Made by a program: the position numbers and the translations under genes. The notes under the pieces were generated by a model. The model worked only from the letters and a program-made list of their open reading frames with translations. It was not told the origin of the DNA and searched no databases. Shown piece after piece: positions 35,198-44,272 of a stretch of DNA of 64,000 nt. Position 1 is the stretch's first letter; the number at the start of each line of letters is the position of its first letter. The stretch is from contig CBFHQL010000005.1 in the NCBI GenBank assembly GCA_965658025.1, positions 70,184 to 134,183 of the forward strand, given 5' to 3'. Source of the stretch: UBA3537 sp965658025 (GTDB taxonomy: Bacteria; Bacteroidota; Bacteroidia; Flavobacteriales; Flavobacteriaceae).

Positions 35198-36599
35198 GTC
35201 CCTGTCCATAATTATATGCATAACTTTGTTGGTCTGTGACCAATTGGCTGCACAAGAAATTATTGAAGACAAAAAAGAAGAAGTCAAGAAAATACAGGTC
35301 GATTCTACACAACTCATCAAAGTTGATGGTGTTGCGGCAGTCGTAGGTGATTTTGTAGTATTAGACTCTGATATAGATAAACAATTTGCACAACTTGAAG
35401 CCAGTGGTGTATCCACAAAAGAAATTACGCGTTGTCAACTTTTTGGGAAACTTCTCGAAGATAAATTATATATGCATCATGCTATTTTGGATAGCATTGA
35501 AGTCAACGACGCCGAAATACGATCTTATGTAGACCAACAACTAGAAGGTTTTGCACAGCAAATAGGTTCGATGGAAAAATTGATTGCCTATTACAACAAG
35601 TCGTCCGAGCAAGAACTTAGAGATGAAATGTACGAGCTCAATAAAAATGGAAAAATGGCTTCCATGATGCAACAACAGATCATAGATGAAATCGAAGTTA
35701 CTCCAGAAGAAGTACGCCAATTTTTTAATAAAATTCCAGAAGACGAACGTCCATTGTTCGGTACAGAGCTTCGTGTTGCTCAAATTGTTGTCATCCCTGA
35801 AACAACCCAAGAAGAAATAGATAAAGTTGTTAAAAGACTTAGAGAATTTAAAGCAGATGTTATCGACAACGGGGCTAGTTTTACAACAAAAGCAGTATTG
35901 TATACCGAAGATCCAGGTTCGAAGAGAACAGGAGGTAAGTACACCTTAAACAGAAAACAACCAAGAATGGCAAAAGAATTTCGAGAAGTTGCATTTTCAT
36001 TGGCGGAGGGAGATATCTCTGAGCCGTTTAAGACTGATTTTGGCTACCATATCATTTATCTTGAAAAAATTAGAGGCCAAGAATACGATGTTCGTCATAT
36101 TTTGTTACGTCCAAAACTTACCGATGACGCCATTTTGGCTGCCAAAGAAAAATTGGAAAAAGTTCGTCAAAGCATTGTCGATGGAGATATTTCTTTTGCT
36201 GACGCCGCCAAGGAAGCAAGTGACGAAAAAGAAACTAAATACGATGGAGGTCAGCTACGTAATCCAGAAACTCAAGATTATAATTTCGAGCTTACCAAAA
36301 TGGATCCAGAATTGTATGCACAGATTCAAAACATTAATGACGGCGAAGTTAGCCCTGTCTACAAAGACGGAGATCGTACGCATCCCATAAAATTTAAAAT
36401 CCTTACGGTAACGCAGCGTACCGATGAGCACGTAGCAGATTTCGCTAAAGATTATTTAAAAATTAAAGCACTCGCATTACAAGAAAAGCAACTCAATGCA
36501 ATTTCCGAATGGCAAGAAGAAAAAATCATGGATACGTACATCAAAATAAACGGTAATTTGAGAACGTGTGATTTTAACAGCAATTGGTTTAAAAATTAA
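35190..36599 (+). CDS. surA: SurA-like periplasmic chaperone/peptidyl-prolyl isomerase
   Basis: A 469-residue exported protein with a signal peptide (MNKSLSIIICITLLVCDQLAAQ), the SurA N-domain (DGVAAVVGDFVVLDSDIDKQ) and two parvulin domains. In the first, ELRVAQIVVIPETTQEE leads to EGDISEPFKTDFGYHIIYLE. In the second, YDVRHILLRPKLTDDAI leads to the degenerate GEVSPVYKD. The order N-domain, P1, P2, C-helix equals SurA, which delivers outer-membrane proteins to BAM. The ATG at 35190 was chosen because it starts the signal peptide; it overlaps the preceding lipoprotein gene by 8 nt. The symbol is by architecture. Confidence 0.9.
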   Translation: MNKSLSIIICITLLVCDQLAAQEIIEDKKEEVKKIQVDSTQLIKVDGVAAVVGDFVVLDSDIDKQFAQLEASGVSTKEITRCQLFGKLLEDKLYMHHAILDSIEVNDAEIRSYVDQQLEGFAQQIGSMEKLIAYYNKSSEQELRDEMYELNKNGKMASMMQQQIIDEIEVTPEEVRQFFNKIPEDERPLFGTELRVAQIVVIPETTQEEIDKVVKRLREFKADVIDNGASFTTKAVLYTEDPGSKRTGGKYTLNRKQPRMAKEFREVAFSLAEGDISEPFKTDFGYHIIYLEKIRGQEYDVRHILLRPKLTDDAILAAKEKLEKVRQSIVDGDISFADAAKEASDEKETKYDGGQLRNPETQDYNFELTKMDPELYAQIQNINDGEVSPVYKDGDRTHPIKFKILTVTQRTDEHVADFAKDYLKIKALALQEKQLNAISEWQEEKIMDTYIKINGNLRTCDFNSNWFKN

Positions 36600-36608
36600 T
36601 ATCAAACA

Positions 36609-37562
36609 ATGTCGGACGTCACTGCAATAAACAACTACGTTAAAAAATTTGAGCAACTCAAAAAAGAAATTGCTAAAGTAATTATAGGTCAAGATGTAGT
36701 TATCGAACATATTTTAATATCAATTTTTTCTGGAGGACACGTTCTTTTAATTGGTGTCCCGGGTTTGGCCAAAACCCTCATGATTGATACAATTGCAAAA
36801 ACTCTTGGATTAGACTTTAAGCGCATTCAATTTACCCCAGATTTAATGCCTAGTGATATTTTAGGAAGCGAAATACTGAACAACGAACGCAAGTTTCAGT
36901 TTATCAAAGGGCCTATTTTCTCCAACATTATCCTTGCTGATGAGATTAACAGAACACCACCAAAAACTCAAGCGGCACTCTTAGAAGCCATGCAAGAACG
37001 TTCAGTAACCGTAGCAGGGCAACATTACAAATTAGATCAACCCTATTTTGTTTTAGCAACACAAAATCCAATAGAACAAGAAGGAACTTATCCTTTACCT
37101 GAAGCTCAGCTAGACCGTTTTATGTTTGCGATTAACCTTCAGTATCCTTCATTTGATGAAGAAGTTGAGGTTGTAAAACAAACAACTTCGGACAAAAAAG
37201 CAACATTAGATGTTATTTTTGACGCCAATCATGTTGTAGAATTTCAACAACTCATAAGGAAAACCCCTGTGGCCGACAATGTAGTTGAATATGCTGTCAA
37301 GTTGATTTCCAAATCTAGACCAAACGATACACATACCGCTGATATGGTTCAGCAATATGTTGAATGGGGTGCTGGTCCAAGAGCATCACAAAATTTAATT
37401 TTGGCTGCCAAAACGCATGCCGTTTTAAAGGGCAAATATACACCCGACACAGAAGATGTTCAAGCTGTCGCTGTAAGTGTTTTGCGCCACAGAATTATAA
37501 AGAATTATAAGGCTGCTGCAGAGGGAATCAGTGTAGAACAAATTATTGAAAGTTTATTCTAA
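36609..37562 (+). CDS. MoxR family AAA+ ATPase
   Basis: A 317-residue cytosolic AAA+ ATPase of the MoxR class, which usually works with von Willebrand factor A proteins to mature or assemble other proteins. Motifs are Walker A LIGVPGLAKT at about 48-57, ILADEINRTPPKTQAALLEAMQE (Walker B and following), VLATQNPIEQEGTYPLPEAQLDRFMF, and the RASQNLILAAK lid. The usual partners (DUF58, BatA/BatB) are not beside it. It follows surA by 9 nt and precedes acnA by about 85 nt, so it might act with the folding genes upstream, but that is inference. Confidence 0.93.
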   Translation: MSDVTAINNYVKKFEQLKKEIAKVIIGQDVVIEHILISIFSGGHVLLIGVPGLAKTLMIDTIAKTLGLDFKRIQFTPDLMPSDILGSEILNNERKFQFIKGPIFSNIILADEINRTPPKTQAALLEAMQERSVTVAGQHYKLDQPYFVLATQNPIEQEGTYPLPEAQLDRFMFAINLQYPSFDEEVEVVKQTTSDKKATLDVIFDANHVVEFQQLIRKTPVADNVVEYAVKLISKSRPNDTHTADMVQQYVEWGAGPRASQNLILAAKTHAVLKGKYTPDTEDVQAVAVSVLRHRIIKNYKAAAEGISVEQIIESLF

Positions 37563-37606
37563 AATTTTCAATATAATTTGGATTTTTATTGCACTTAGAT
37601 TACGCA

Positions 37607-37614
37607 TAAATTTG
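37607..37614 (+). promoter_or_regulatory. Putative -7 element for aconitase
   Basis: TAAATTTG matches TAnnTTTG and stands 34 nt before the acnA ATG. A TTG is visible at 37589-37591 but only 15 nt upstream, so the -33 box is not convincing. Confidence 0.45.
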
Positions 37615-37648
37615 TACATTTAACCCCGATTTTAAAATTCATCGCATT

Positions 37649-39913
37649 ATGGCTTTCGATATCGACATCATAAAAAAAGTTTACCAACAAATGTCAACAA
37701 AAGTTGACCATGCTCGAGCGGTCGTTGGACGCCCACTAACCCTCTCAGAAAAAATATTATACAACCACCTTTGGGATTCAAAACTTGAGAAAGCATTTGA
37801 GCGAGGAAAAGACTATGTAGATTTTGCGCCAGACCGCATTGCGTGTCAAGATGCAACTGCTCAAATGGCATTGTTGCAATTTATGCAAGCCGGTAAGAAA
37901 AAAGTTGCTGTACCTACTACCGTACACTGCGATCACCTTATTCAAGCCAAAGTAGGCGCTACAAAAGATTTGCAATCCGCATTAAACAACAGTAATGAGG
38001 TGTTTAACTTTTTAGAATCAGTATCCAACAAATATGGCATTGGATTTTGGAAACCAGGAGCAGGGATCATTCATCAAGTTGTTTTAGAAAACTACGCATT
38101 TCCAGGTGGAATGATGATAGGAACAGATTCTCACACCGTAAACGCGGGCGGCCTAGGAATGGTTGCTATTGGCGTTGGTGGTGCTGATGCAGTAGACGTT
38201 ATGGCAGGAATGCCATGGGAATTAAAATTTCCTAAATTAATTGGAGTCAAACTTACAGGGAAACTTTCTGGATGGACGGCACCAAAAGACGTCATCCTAA
38301 AAGTTGCAGGGATTTTAACTGCTAAAGGAGGAACAGGTGCGATTGTTGAATATTTTGGCCCAGGTGCAGAATCCATGTCTTGTACTGGAAAAGGAACTAT
38401 TTGTAATATGGGTGCCGAGATTGGTGCAACCACTTCAACATTTGGTTACGATGCATCAATGGAACGCTACTTACGCGCGACAGATCGAAATGACGTAGCC
38501 GATGCCGCCAATGAAGTTAAAGACTATTTGACGGCTGACCCTGAAGTTTATGCCAACCCTAAGCAATATTTTGATGAATTAATAGAAATTAATTTATCTG
38601 AACTCCTGCCACACCTCAATGGGCCATTTACACCAGATTTAGCCACTCCAGTAGGTAGCATGACTGAAAAGGCAAAACAAAATGACTGGCCACTAAAAGT
38701 AGAGTGGGGATTGATTGGTTCGTGTACAAACTCTTCTTATGAAGACTTATCTCGAGCAGCATCCATTGCTCAACAAGCCTTAGATAAGGGGTTAAAAACT
38801 AAAGCAGAATTTGGTATTAATCCAGGTTCCGAGCAAGTGCGTTATACCGCCGATCGTGATGGGATACTCAACGTGTTTGAAAAATTAGATGCAAAAATAT
38901 TTACCAATGCATGTGGTCCATGTATTGGACAATGGGCTCGTTATGAAGACCCAAAAAATGCACCCAAAAACAGTATTGTACATTCGTTCAACAGAAACTT
39001 TGCAAAGCGTGCCGATGGAAACCCAAACACACATGCTTTTGTTGCTTCGCCAGAACTTGTCGCAGCGATTGCTATTTCTGGTCGGTTGGATTTTAATCCT
39101 TTGACTGATACCTTGATAAATGAACAAGGAGACGTTGTAAAACTCGATGAACCCACAGGATTCGAACTTCCTGAAAAAGGATTTGCTGTTGAAGATGCGG
39201 GCTATCTTGCCCCTGTTGAAGATGGAAGTGGTGTTGAAGTGGTTGTTGCTGAAGATTCGGAACGTTTGGAATTATTAACACCATTTGTTCCAATTGGAAA
39301 TTCAATTAAAGGTGCCAAACTACTCATCAAAGCCCATGGAAAGTGTACTACAGATCATATTTCTATGGCTGGTCCATGGTTACGTTATAGAGGTCATTTG
39401 GATAATATTTCCAACAACTGCCTCATTGGTGCTGTGAATGCATTTAATATGAAAACTAATTTTGTGAAAAATCAATTGAATGGTGATTATGATGCAGTTC
39501 CTAAAACACAACGCGCCTATAAAGACGCAGGTATTTATACGGTTGTGGTAGGTGATCATAATTATGGTGAAGGATCGTCAAGAGAACATGCAGCTATGGA
39601 ACCCCGTCACTTGGGTGTTGCGGCTGTAATTGTAAAATCTTTTGCGCGTATCCACGAAACCAACTTGAAAAAGCAAGGCATGTTAGGGCTCACATTTGCC
39701 AATGAAGCAGATTATGATCTTATTCAAGAAGATGATACGTTCAATTTCTTAGATTTAGACCAATTTGCACCTGGTAAGCCACTTACAATTGAAATCGTTC
39801 ATTCGGATGGTAGTTCTGATGTGATTTCAGTCAATCACACCTATAACGACTCACAGATAGAATGGTTCAAAGAAGGGTCTGCACTTAATTTGATTAAGAA
39901 ACAAAACGCTTAA
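37649..39913 (+). CDS. acnA: Aconitate hydratase (mitochondrial-type)
   Basis: Interconverts citrate and isocitrate in the TCA cycle. The 754-residue protein carries the three [4Fe-4S] cysteines: one in GSCTNSSYEDLSRA and two in FTNACGPCIGQW. Other landmarks are TDSHTVNAGGLGMVAIGVGGADAVD and the C-terminal swivel domain with GDHNYGEGSSREHAAMEPRHLG. The length and order resemble the mitochondrial aconitase class often found in Bacteroidota rather than the 890-residue E. coli AcnA. No neighbouring TCA gene is visible. Confidence 0.96.
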   Translation: MAFDIDIIKKVYQQMSTKVDHARAVVGRPLTLSEKILYNHLWDSKLEKAFERGKDYVDFAPDRIACQDATAQMALLQFMQAGKKKVAVPTTVHCDHLIQAKVGATKDLQSALNNSNEVFNFLESVSNKYGIGFWKPGAGIIHQVVLENYAFPGGMMIGTDSHTVNAGGLGMVAIGVGGADAVDVMAGMPWELKFPKLIGVKLTGKLSGWTAPKDVILKVAGILTAKGGTGAIVEYFGPGAESMSCTGKGTICNMGAEIGATTSTFGYDASMERYLRATDRNDVADAANEVKDYLTADPEVYANPKQYFDELIEINLSELLPHLNGPFTPDLATPVGSMTEKAKQNDWPLKVEWGLIGSCTNSSYEDLSRAASIAQQALDKGLKTKAEFGINPGSEQVRYTADRDGILNVFEKLDAKIFTNACGPCIGQWARYEDPKNAPKNSIVHSFNRNFAKRADGNPNTHAFVASPELVAAIAISGRLDFNPLTDTLINEQGDVVKLDEPTGFELPEKGFAVEDAGYLAPVEDGSGVEVVVAEDSERLELLTPFVPIGNSIKGAKLLIKAHGKCTTDHISMAGPWLRYRGHLDNISNNCLIGAVNAFNMKTNFVKNQLNGDYDAVPKTQRAYKDAGIYTVVVGDHNYGEGSSREHAAMEPRHLGVAAVIVKSFARIHETNLKKQGMLGLTFANEADYDLIQEDDTFNFLDLDQFAPGKPLTIEIVHSDGSSDVISVNHTYNDSQIEWFKEGSALNLIKKQNA

Positions 39914-39917
39914 ACAG

Positions 39918-40577
39918 CTAAAGTTTTTCGAATTTTACTGTGGCAATCGTTTTTCCATTACCAATAGGTGGCGTATTGATAACTGATATCGGTACTTTAG
40001 GATCTGTTGGTTCATTGCTTGAAGTGAAAGTTACCCCACTGTCTGTTCCCGCATCGTACGTTAGCGCATCAACTGTTTTTTCATCAACAAATTCTCCATT
40101 TTCCAGTAGGTTTTGATTGATTATGGCGATATACCAATCCGGGCTAGGGGCAAGCATAGTGGCGAGGGTGATTGAAGAGAATTTATCATTTACATCAAGG
40201 GTGACGCTGAGTACTCCAACACCACTTCCTAATCCGTTCCCCACAACACTTTTTAGTCCTTCTCCAGCTTCTATTTTGGTGTTAAATTCATCCGATAACG
40301 CAGTTGTAGCTCCAATTTCGGCCATGTTTTTGATGCCTTCCGAAGCGATACTGCCTACTTTGAAAAATTCACTTGAGGGCTTGTGACTCCATCCAATGAG
40401 TTTTGAAAAATGTGCACTTGAGGGATAATCTGTTGGGAAATCTTGTGCATTCCATTTGAAATCAAATGTCACTTTGTATTTAGCGATTAATAACTCTCTT
40501 TCTGCGGGTTCATCGGGTTTGCATGAACCAAAAAAAGCGATCAAAACCATACAACTCAGTATCCGTATTTTTTTCAT
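39918..40577 (-). CDS. Spondin_N-domain lipoprotein
   Basis: A 219-residue exported protein with a lipoprotein signal (MVLIAFFGSC, Cys about 19). The mature part matches the Spondin_N domain known from animal F-spondin and some Bacteroidota: AKYKVTFDFKWNAQDFPTDYP, then SAHFSKLIGWSHKPSSEFF and MLAPSPDWYIAI, in the family's order. The domain may bind ligands or glycans, but no bacterial function is established to my knowledge. It is convergent with aconitase (4-nt gap) and has no functional neighbours. Confidence 0.85.
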   Translation of the reverse strand: MKKIRILSCMVLIAFFGSCKPDEPAERELLIAKYKVTFDFKWNAQDFPTDYPSSAHFSKLIGWSHKPSSEFFKVGSIASEGIKNMAEIGATTALSDEFNTKIEAGEGLKSVVGNGLGSGVGVLSVTLDVNDKFSSITLATMLAPSPDWYIAIINQNLLENGEFVDEKTVDALTYDAGTDSGVTFTSSNEPTDPKVPISVINTPPIGNGKTIATVKFEKL

Positions 40578-40726
40578 TTGTTAAGGGCTTTATGCCCCAA
40601 CCGTTTTATAAAAACATATCTGAAATCTCTGAACTAGTATGCGAGATTATTTCATGGTTGTAGAACGTTTGGAGCGTTTCTTTACTTCAAATTTATAAAA
40701 AAAATAACTATTCTGATATATCTTCT

Positions 40727-41416
40727 TTAATGCTTAGATTTTTGGGTGAAGTATTCAAAAAAGAACAAGTTCATTAAAATCATAGAATAGGCATAAATAC
40801 TGTCTTCTACGGGGATGGTTCCCATACGTAATCCCAAATTTTCGGCATTGTTGTACCATACTACTTGACTTTCAATCCAACTTCCCGTAAGGACGCCATT
40901 GACAATAAAAAAGGGAATCAACATGATCAAAAAAGTTAGAAAAAAGTGTTGTAGTAGTTTTGGATTATATTTTAAAACAACGAATGTCAGTGGAATTGCT
41001 AAACTAAAATTCACGAGTGTATACCATTTGTCATAGTTGAAAATTAATAGTAATGCCAGTATGAGCATCAAGCCAACAGCAATTGTTTTTGAACTGTTTT
41101 CTCCAAGTTTCATTTTAGGGAAATAGAGTAGTAGGGCATAGTGTGTAAATACACAGGCGAAGGGAATACAAATAAAAAAAAGCCATTCTTCAAGAGGTAG
41201 ACTTAATAGTTCTGTATTAAGAAAATAATCTGGATTGAATCCCCAGATTTCATGTCTTGTAAAAACGACATCCCAAGGAATAAATACCACCATTGTTAGT
41301 ATCATCGAGAGGAATAGCCAATGAAATTGTTTGTGGAGTTTTAATTTAGGATGAAAACTGTACAAAAAAGGAACAGAAATCGATCCAATATTTAACCACA
41401 AGTAAAGTGAATTCAC
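40727..41416 (-). CDS. crtYcd: Lycopene cyclase (CrtYc-CrtYd fused type)
   Basis: Cyclises lycopene to beta-carotene in the membrane. The 229-residue protein has about seven hydrophobic segments and two related halves. The first carries PLEEWLFFICIPFACVFTHYAL, and the second GTIPVEDSIYAYSMILMNLFFFEYF. Both are typical of the small heterodimeric CrtYc and CrtYd cyclases, here in one chain. The start is GTG (complement of 41414-41416), 3 nt after the crtZ stop; there is no in-frame ATG. It is the last gene of the crtI-B-Z-Ycd cluster. Confidence 0.9.
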   Translation of the reverse strand: MNSLYLWLNIGSISVPFLYSFHPKLKLHKQFHWLFLSMILTMVVFIPWDVVFTRHEIWGFNPDYFLNTELLSLPLEEWLFFICIPFACVFTHYALLLYFPKMKLGENSSKTIAVGLMLILALLLIFNYDKWYTLVNFSLAIPLTFVVLKYNPKLLQHFFLTFLIMLIPFFIVNGVLTGSWIESQVVWYNNAENLGLRMGTIPVEDSIYAYSMILMNLFFFEYFTQKSKH

Positions 41417-41419
41417 AAT

Positions 41420-41869
41420 TTATTTTTTAAAATATTTAAAAGGAACCACTAACATTCCGAAGCATTCACCATCTTTTTTACCGAGGTGTTTGTGGTGAAT
41501 TTTGTGTGCACGTCTAACGCCTTTTGCATACCAGTTGTTGGCTTTTCGGAACATTTTGAAGCGTTGATGAATAAATATGTCATGCACTACAAAATAGGTA
41601 GCCCCATAAGCCATAATACCCAATCCGATAGGAAGTCCAGCCCAAAAGCTTTCGTAACTCCAAAAATAAAAGCAAGTCATACTCACTACTGCATAGAAAA
41701 TAAAGAATGCATCGTTTCGTTCAAACCAACTGTCGTGGTCTTTGTGGTGGTGGTCTTTATGTAAACTCCACAAAAAGCCATGCATAATGTATTTGTGTGT
41801 AAACCACGCCATAAATTCCATAGTGCTAAATGTGGCTAAGAAAACAGCTATCCATAAAAGTGTGTTCAT
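41420..41869 (-). CDS. crtZ: Beta-carotene hydroxylase
   Basis: Membrane diiron hydroxylase that converts beta-carotene to zeaxanthin. The 149-residue protein has the His clusters HKYIMH, LHKDHHHKDH and RRAHKIHHKH, which match the HX4H, HX2HH and HX2HH boxes of CrtZ. Four hydrophobic segments surround them. Its place between crtB and the cyclase supports CrtZ over other fatty acid hydroxylase relatives. It is 11 nt from crtB and 3 nt from the cyclase. Confidence 0.93.
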   Translation of the reverse strand: MNTLLWIAVFLATFSTMEFMAWFTHKYIMHGFLWSLHKDHHHKDHDSWFERNDAFFIFYAVVSMTCFYFWSYESFWAGLPIGLGIMAYGATYFVVHDIFIHQRFKMFRKANNWYAKGVRRAHKIHHKHLGKKDGECFGMLVVPFKYFKK

Positions 41870-41880
41870 AATATTTAGGT

Positions 41881-42720
41881 TTATAATAGATTCAGATGAT
41901 ATTTAACATAACTACGCGTGAGTAGTTCTACTTTTTTGTAATTAGGTACGCGAATTCGTGTATTTTTGATTTCTAAAGCAGGCGTTTTTTTAAGTTTTTT
42001 AAGCAATTGACTGTAATAACGATAGGCCATAAAAACGCCAAATTTAGCTTCAATGGGCAATAATTTTATTCCATTCAGCCCTTCGGCAAAGTCATTTTCT
42101 ATATCGTCGATAATGTGTTGTTTAGCAATTTCATCGAGGTTATTGAGGTCTGTATTTGGAAAATAAGTTCTGTTCAGCTCATCATGGTCTGCTTTTAAAT
42201 CTCTCAAAAAGTTTACCTTTTGAAAAGCAGAACCCAATGCCATTGCTGGTTTCTTCAGCGAAGCATATTTTTTTTGATCGCCATTGACAAACACTTTTAG
42301 ACACATCAACCCAACGACATCGGCAGAGCCATAAATATAGTTTTTAAATTCTTCTTCTGTTTTGTATGTCGACTTGTGCAAATCCAAACGCATTGAATTC
42401 ATGAATGCATCAACAAGCGCTCTATCAATGTTGTACTTGTAATATGTATGTTGAAAGGCATTTAAAATTGGATTAAGACTGATTTTATTTTGGAGTGCTA
42501 TCTCCAAATCTGTTTCAAACTTTGCGAATAAATCTTTTTTTGGATAGTCATGAAAAGAGTCAACAATTTCATCAGCCAGACGGACAAATCCATAAATATT
42601 ATAGATGTCTTGGCGAATCGAATTGGCCAACATTTTTGTAGCCATCGAAAATGAAGTGCTGTAGGTTTTAGTAACAATTTTACTACAGTCTTTTGATACA
42701 GTGTCGAAAATAGATTTCAT
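41881..42720 (-). CDS. crtB: Phytoene synthase
   Basis: Condenses two geranylgeranyl-diphosphates into phytoene. The 279-residue protein has YGFVRLADEIVDS (first Asp-rich region, DEIVD) and FQKVNFLRDLKADHDELNRTYFP, with the second NxxRDxxxD motif, both typical of the squalene/phytoene synthase family. The context (crtI upstream, crtZ downstream) makes CrtB rather than squalene synthase secure. It is the second gene of the leftward crt cluster. Confidence 0.96.
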   Translation of the reverse strand: MKSIFDTVSKDCSKIVTKTYSTSFSMATKMLANSIRQDIYNIYGFVRLADEIVDSFHDYPKKDLFAKFETDLEIALQNKISLNPILNAFQHTYYKYNIDRALVDAFMNSMRLDLHKSTYKTEEEFKNYIYGSADVVGLMCLKVFVNGDQKKYASLKKPAMALGSAFQKVNFLRDLKADHDELNRTYFPNTDLNNLDEIAKQHIIDDIENDFAEGLNGIKLLPIEAKFGVFMAYRYYSQLLKKLKKTPALEIKNTRIRVPNYKKVELLTRSYVKYHLNLL

Positions 42721-42757
42721 AAACTTAAACTTTTAATACCATTACAAAACAAGTCAA

Positions 42758-44218
42758 TCACAAGACTTTTTGAATAAGTTCGGCAGTAAGTTTTCCAGAG
42801 ATTAGCGAGGGCGGGACTCCAGGTCCAGGGACGGTAAGCTGCCCCGTAAAATATAAGTGTTTAACTTTTTTACTTTTTAATTTTGGTCTGAGAAACGCAG
42901 TTTGCAAGAGCGTATTGGCCATTCCATAGGCGTTTCCTTTGTATGAATTATAGTCTTTTATAAAGTCATTCACACAAAATGACTCTTTAAAGATAATATT
43001 ATTTTTAACATCTTGCTCTGTGAGTGTTTCAAATCTTTGAATAATTTTTTCAAAATAGGCATCCCGAAGTTCTTGAGTGTCTTCTAATCCCGGTGCTAAT
43101 GGTATAAGGAAAATACCAGCTTCTTTGCCTTTGGGCGCACAAGAATCGTCGGTAATACTAGGGAAACTTGCATAAAAAAGCGGTTTTTCTGGCCAAGCAG
43201 GATCATCATAAATTGCTTCAGCATGCACATCAAAATCTACATCAAAAAATAATGTGTGGTGGTTTACGTTTTTCAATTTTTTATCAAAACCAACATAAAA
43301 CAGTAGAGAAGATGGTGCAAATGTTTTTTTGTCCCAATATTTTTCTGAATACTGACGGTGTTTTTCCTCCAAAAGGGTCTCGGTGTGGTGGTAATCTGCA
43401 CCACTCAAAACAAGATCACATTTTTCGTTTTTGCCATTAACCACAATACCATTTGCTGTACCATTTTCGACCAAAATTGAGGTTACATTAGCTTCAGTTT
43501 TAATTCTAACACCAAGTTCTTTTGCTAAAGACTCCATGGCTAAAATAACCTGATACATTCCTTTTTTTGGATGAAATGTGCCAAGTCCAAAATCTGCATA
43601 GTTCATAAAACTATAAAATGAAGGTGTATCGCTTGGTTTAGCCCCTAAAAATAAAACAGGAAATTCTAAAATTTGCGCAAGACGATTGTTTTTAAATCGT
43701 TTTCTGACATCCCGTTTGATGGTGCTCAAAAATTGATTGAGTTTTAGCACTGTTTTGGGTGTCACCAACTCCAAAGGCGAAACACCAGGATTATACACCA
43801 AATCTTTAATAGCAATATCGTAGTTGCTTTTTGCGCCAGCGATGAATTCCATGAGCTTTTTTGAACTCCCTGGTTCTTCTTTGTCAAATGCGTTACAAAT
43901 TTTGTCTAAACTATTTTCAATGGTAATGAAATCTTTTTTGCCAAAATACACACTGTATGCTGGATCTAACTTTTCGAGGGTATAATAGGTAGAAGGATGC
44001 TTTTTGAAATCTGCAAAAAAGCGTTCAAAAACATCAGGCATCCAATACCATGTTGGACCAATATCGAAGGTAAACCCTTCTTTTTTTAGTTGCCTTGCTC
44101 GGCCGCCAATGGTTTTATTTTTTTCAAAAATGGTTACTTCATACCCTGCTTGAGCAAGGTAACAAGATGCTGCCAAGGACGAAAATCCCGAACCTATGAT
44201 GTGTATAGTTTTCTTCAT
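42758..44218 (-). CDS. crtI: Phytoene desaturase
   Basis: FAD-dependent desaturase that turns phytoene into lycopene. The 486-residue protein opens with the dinucleotide fold IIGSGFSSLAASCYLAQAGYEV, continues FEKNKTIGGRARQLKKEGFTFDIGPTW, and ends with the bacterial desaturase signature YFTGQLTVPGPGVPPSLISGK. The first glycine motif reads GSGFSS instead of GxGxxG, with Ser at the last position. It starts the crt genes, 54 nt after the MerR regulator. That gap holds a palindrome that may be an operator. Confidence 0.95.
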   Translation of the reverse strand: MKKTIHIIGSGFSSLAASCYLAQAGYEVTIFEKNKTIGGRARQLKKEGFTFDIGPTWYWMPDVFERFFADFKKHPSTYYTLEKLDPAYSVYFGKKDFITIENSLDKICNAFDKEEPGSSKKLMEFIAGAKSNYDIAIKDLVYNPGVSPLELVTPKTVLKLNQFLSTIKRDVRKRFKNNRLAQILEFPVLFLGAKPSDTPSFYSFMNYADFGLGTFHPKKGMYQVILAMESLAKELGVRIKTEANVTSILVENGTANGIVVNGKNEKCDLVLSGADYHHTETLLEEKHRQYSEKYWDKKTFAPSSLLFYVGFDKKLKNVNHHTLFFDVDFDVHAEAIYDDPAWPEKPLFYASFPSITDDSCAPKGKEAGIFLIPLAPGLEDTQELRDAYFEKIIQRFETLTEQDVKNNIIFKESFCVNDFIKDYNSYKGNAYGMANTLLQTAFLRPKLKSKKVKHLYFTGQLTVPGPGVPPSLISGKLTAELIQKVL

Positions 44219-44245
44219 TTGTCTATAAAAGTAATGAAAAGACTA

Positions 44246-44257
44246 TACAGAGCTGTA
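44246..44257. promoter_or_regulatory. Candidate operator palindrome before crtI
   Basis: TACAG-AG-CTGTA, a 5-bp inverted repeat with a 2-bp centre, in the 54-nt gap between the MerR gene and crtI. A weak -7-like TACTTTTA (complement of 44226-44233, one mismatch) lies 12 nt downstream in the leftward direction, so the palindrome would fall in the spacer or -33 region. MerR-family regulators usually bind there. No second copy was found upstream of the regulator. Confidence 0.35.
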
Positions 44258-44272
44258 CTTCCAGAGTGTTTT

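Noticed and set aside
40585..40605. GGGC-TTTAT-GCCC hairpin just upstream of the spondin lipoprotein
   Set aside because: It has only 4-5 bp and no T-run, so it is not a convincing terminator or operator.
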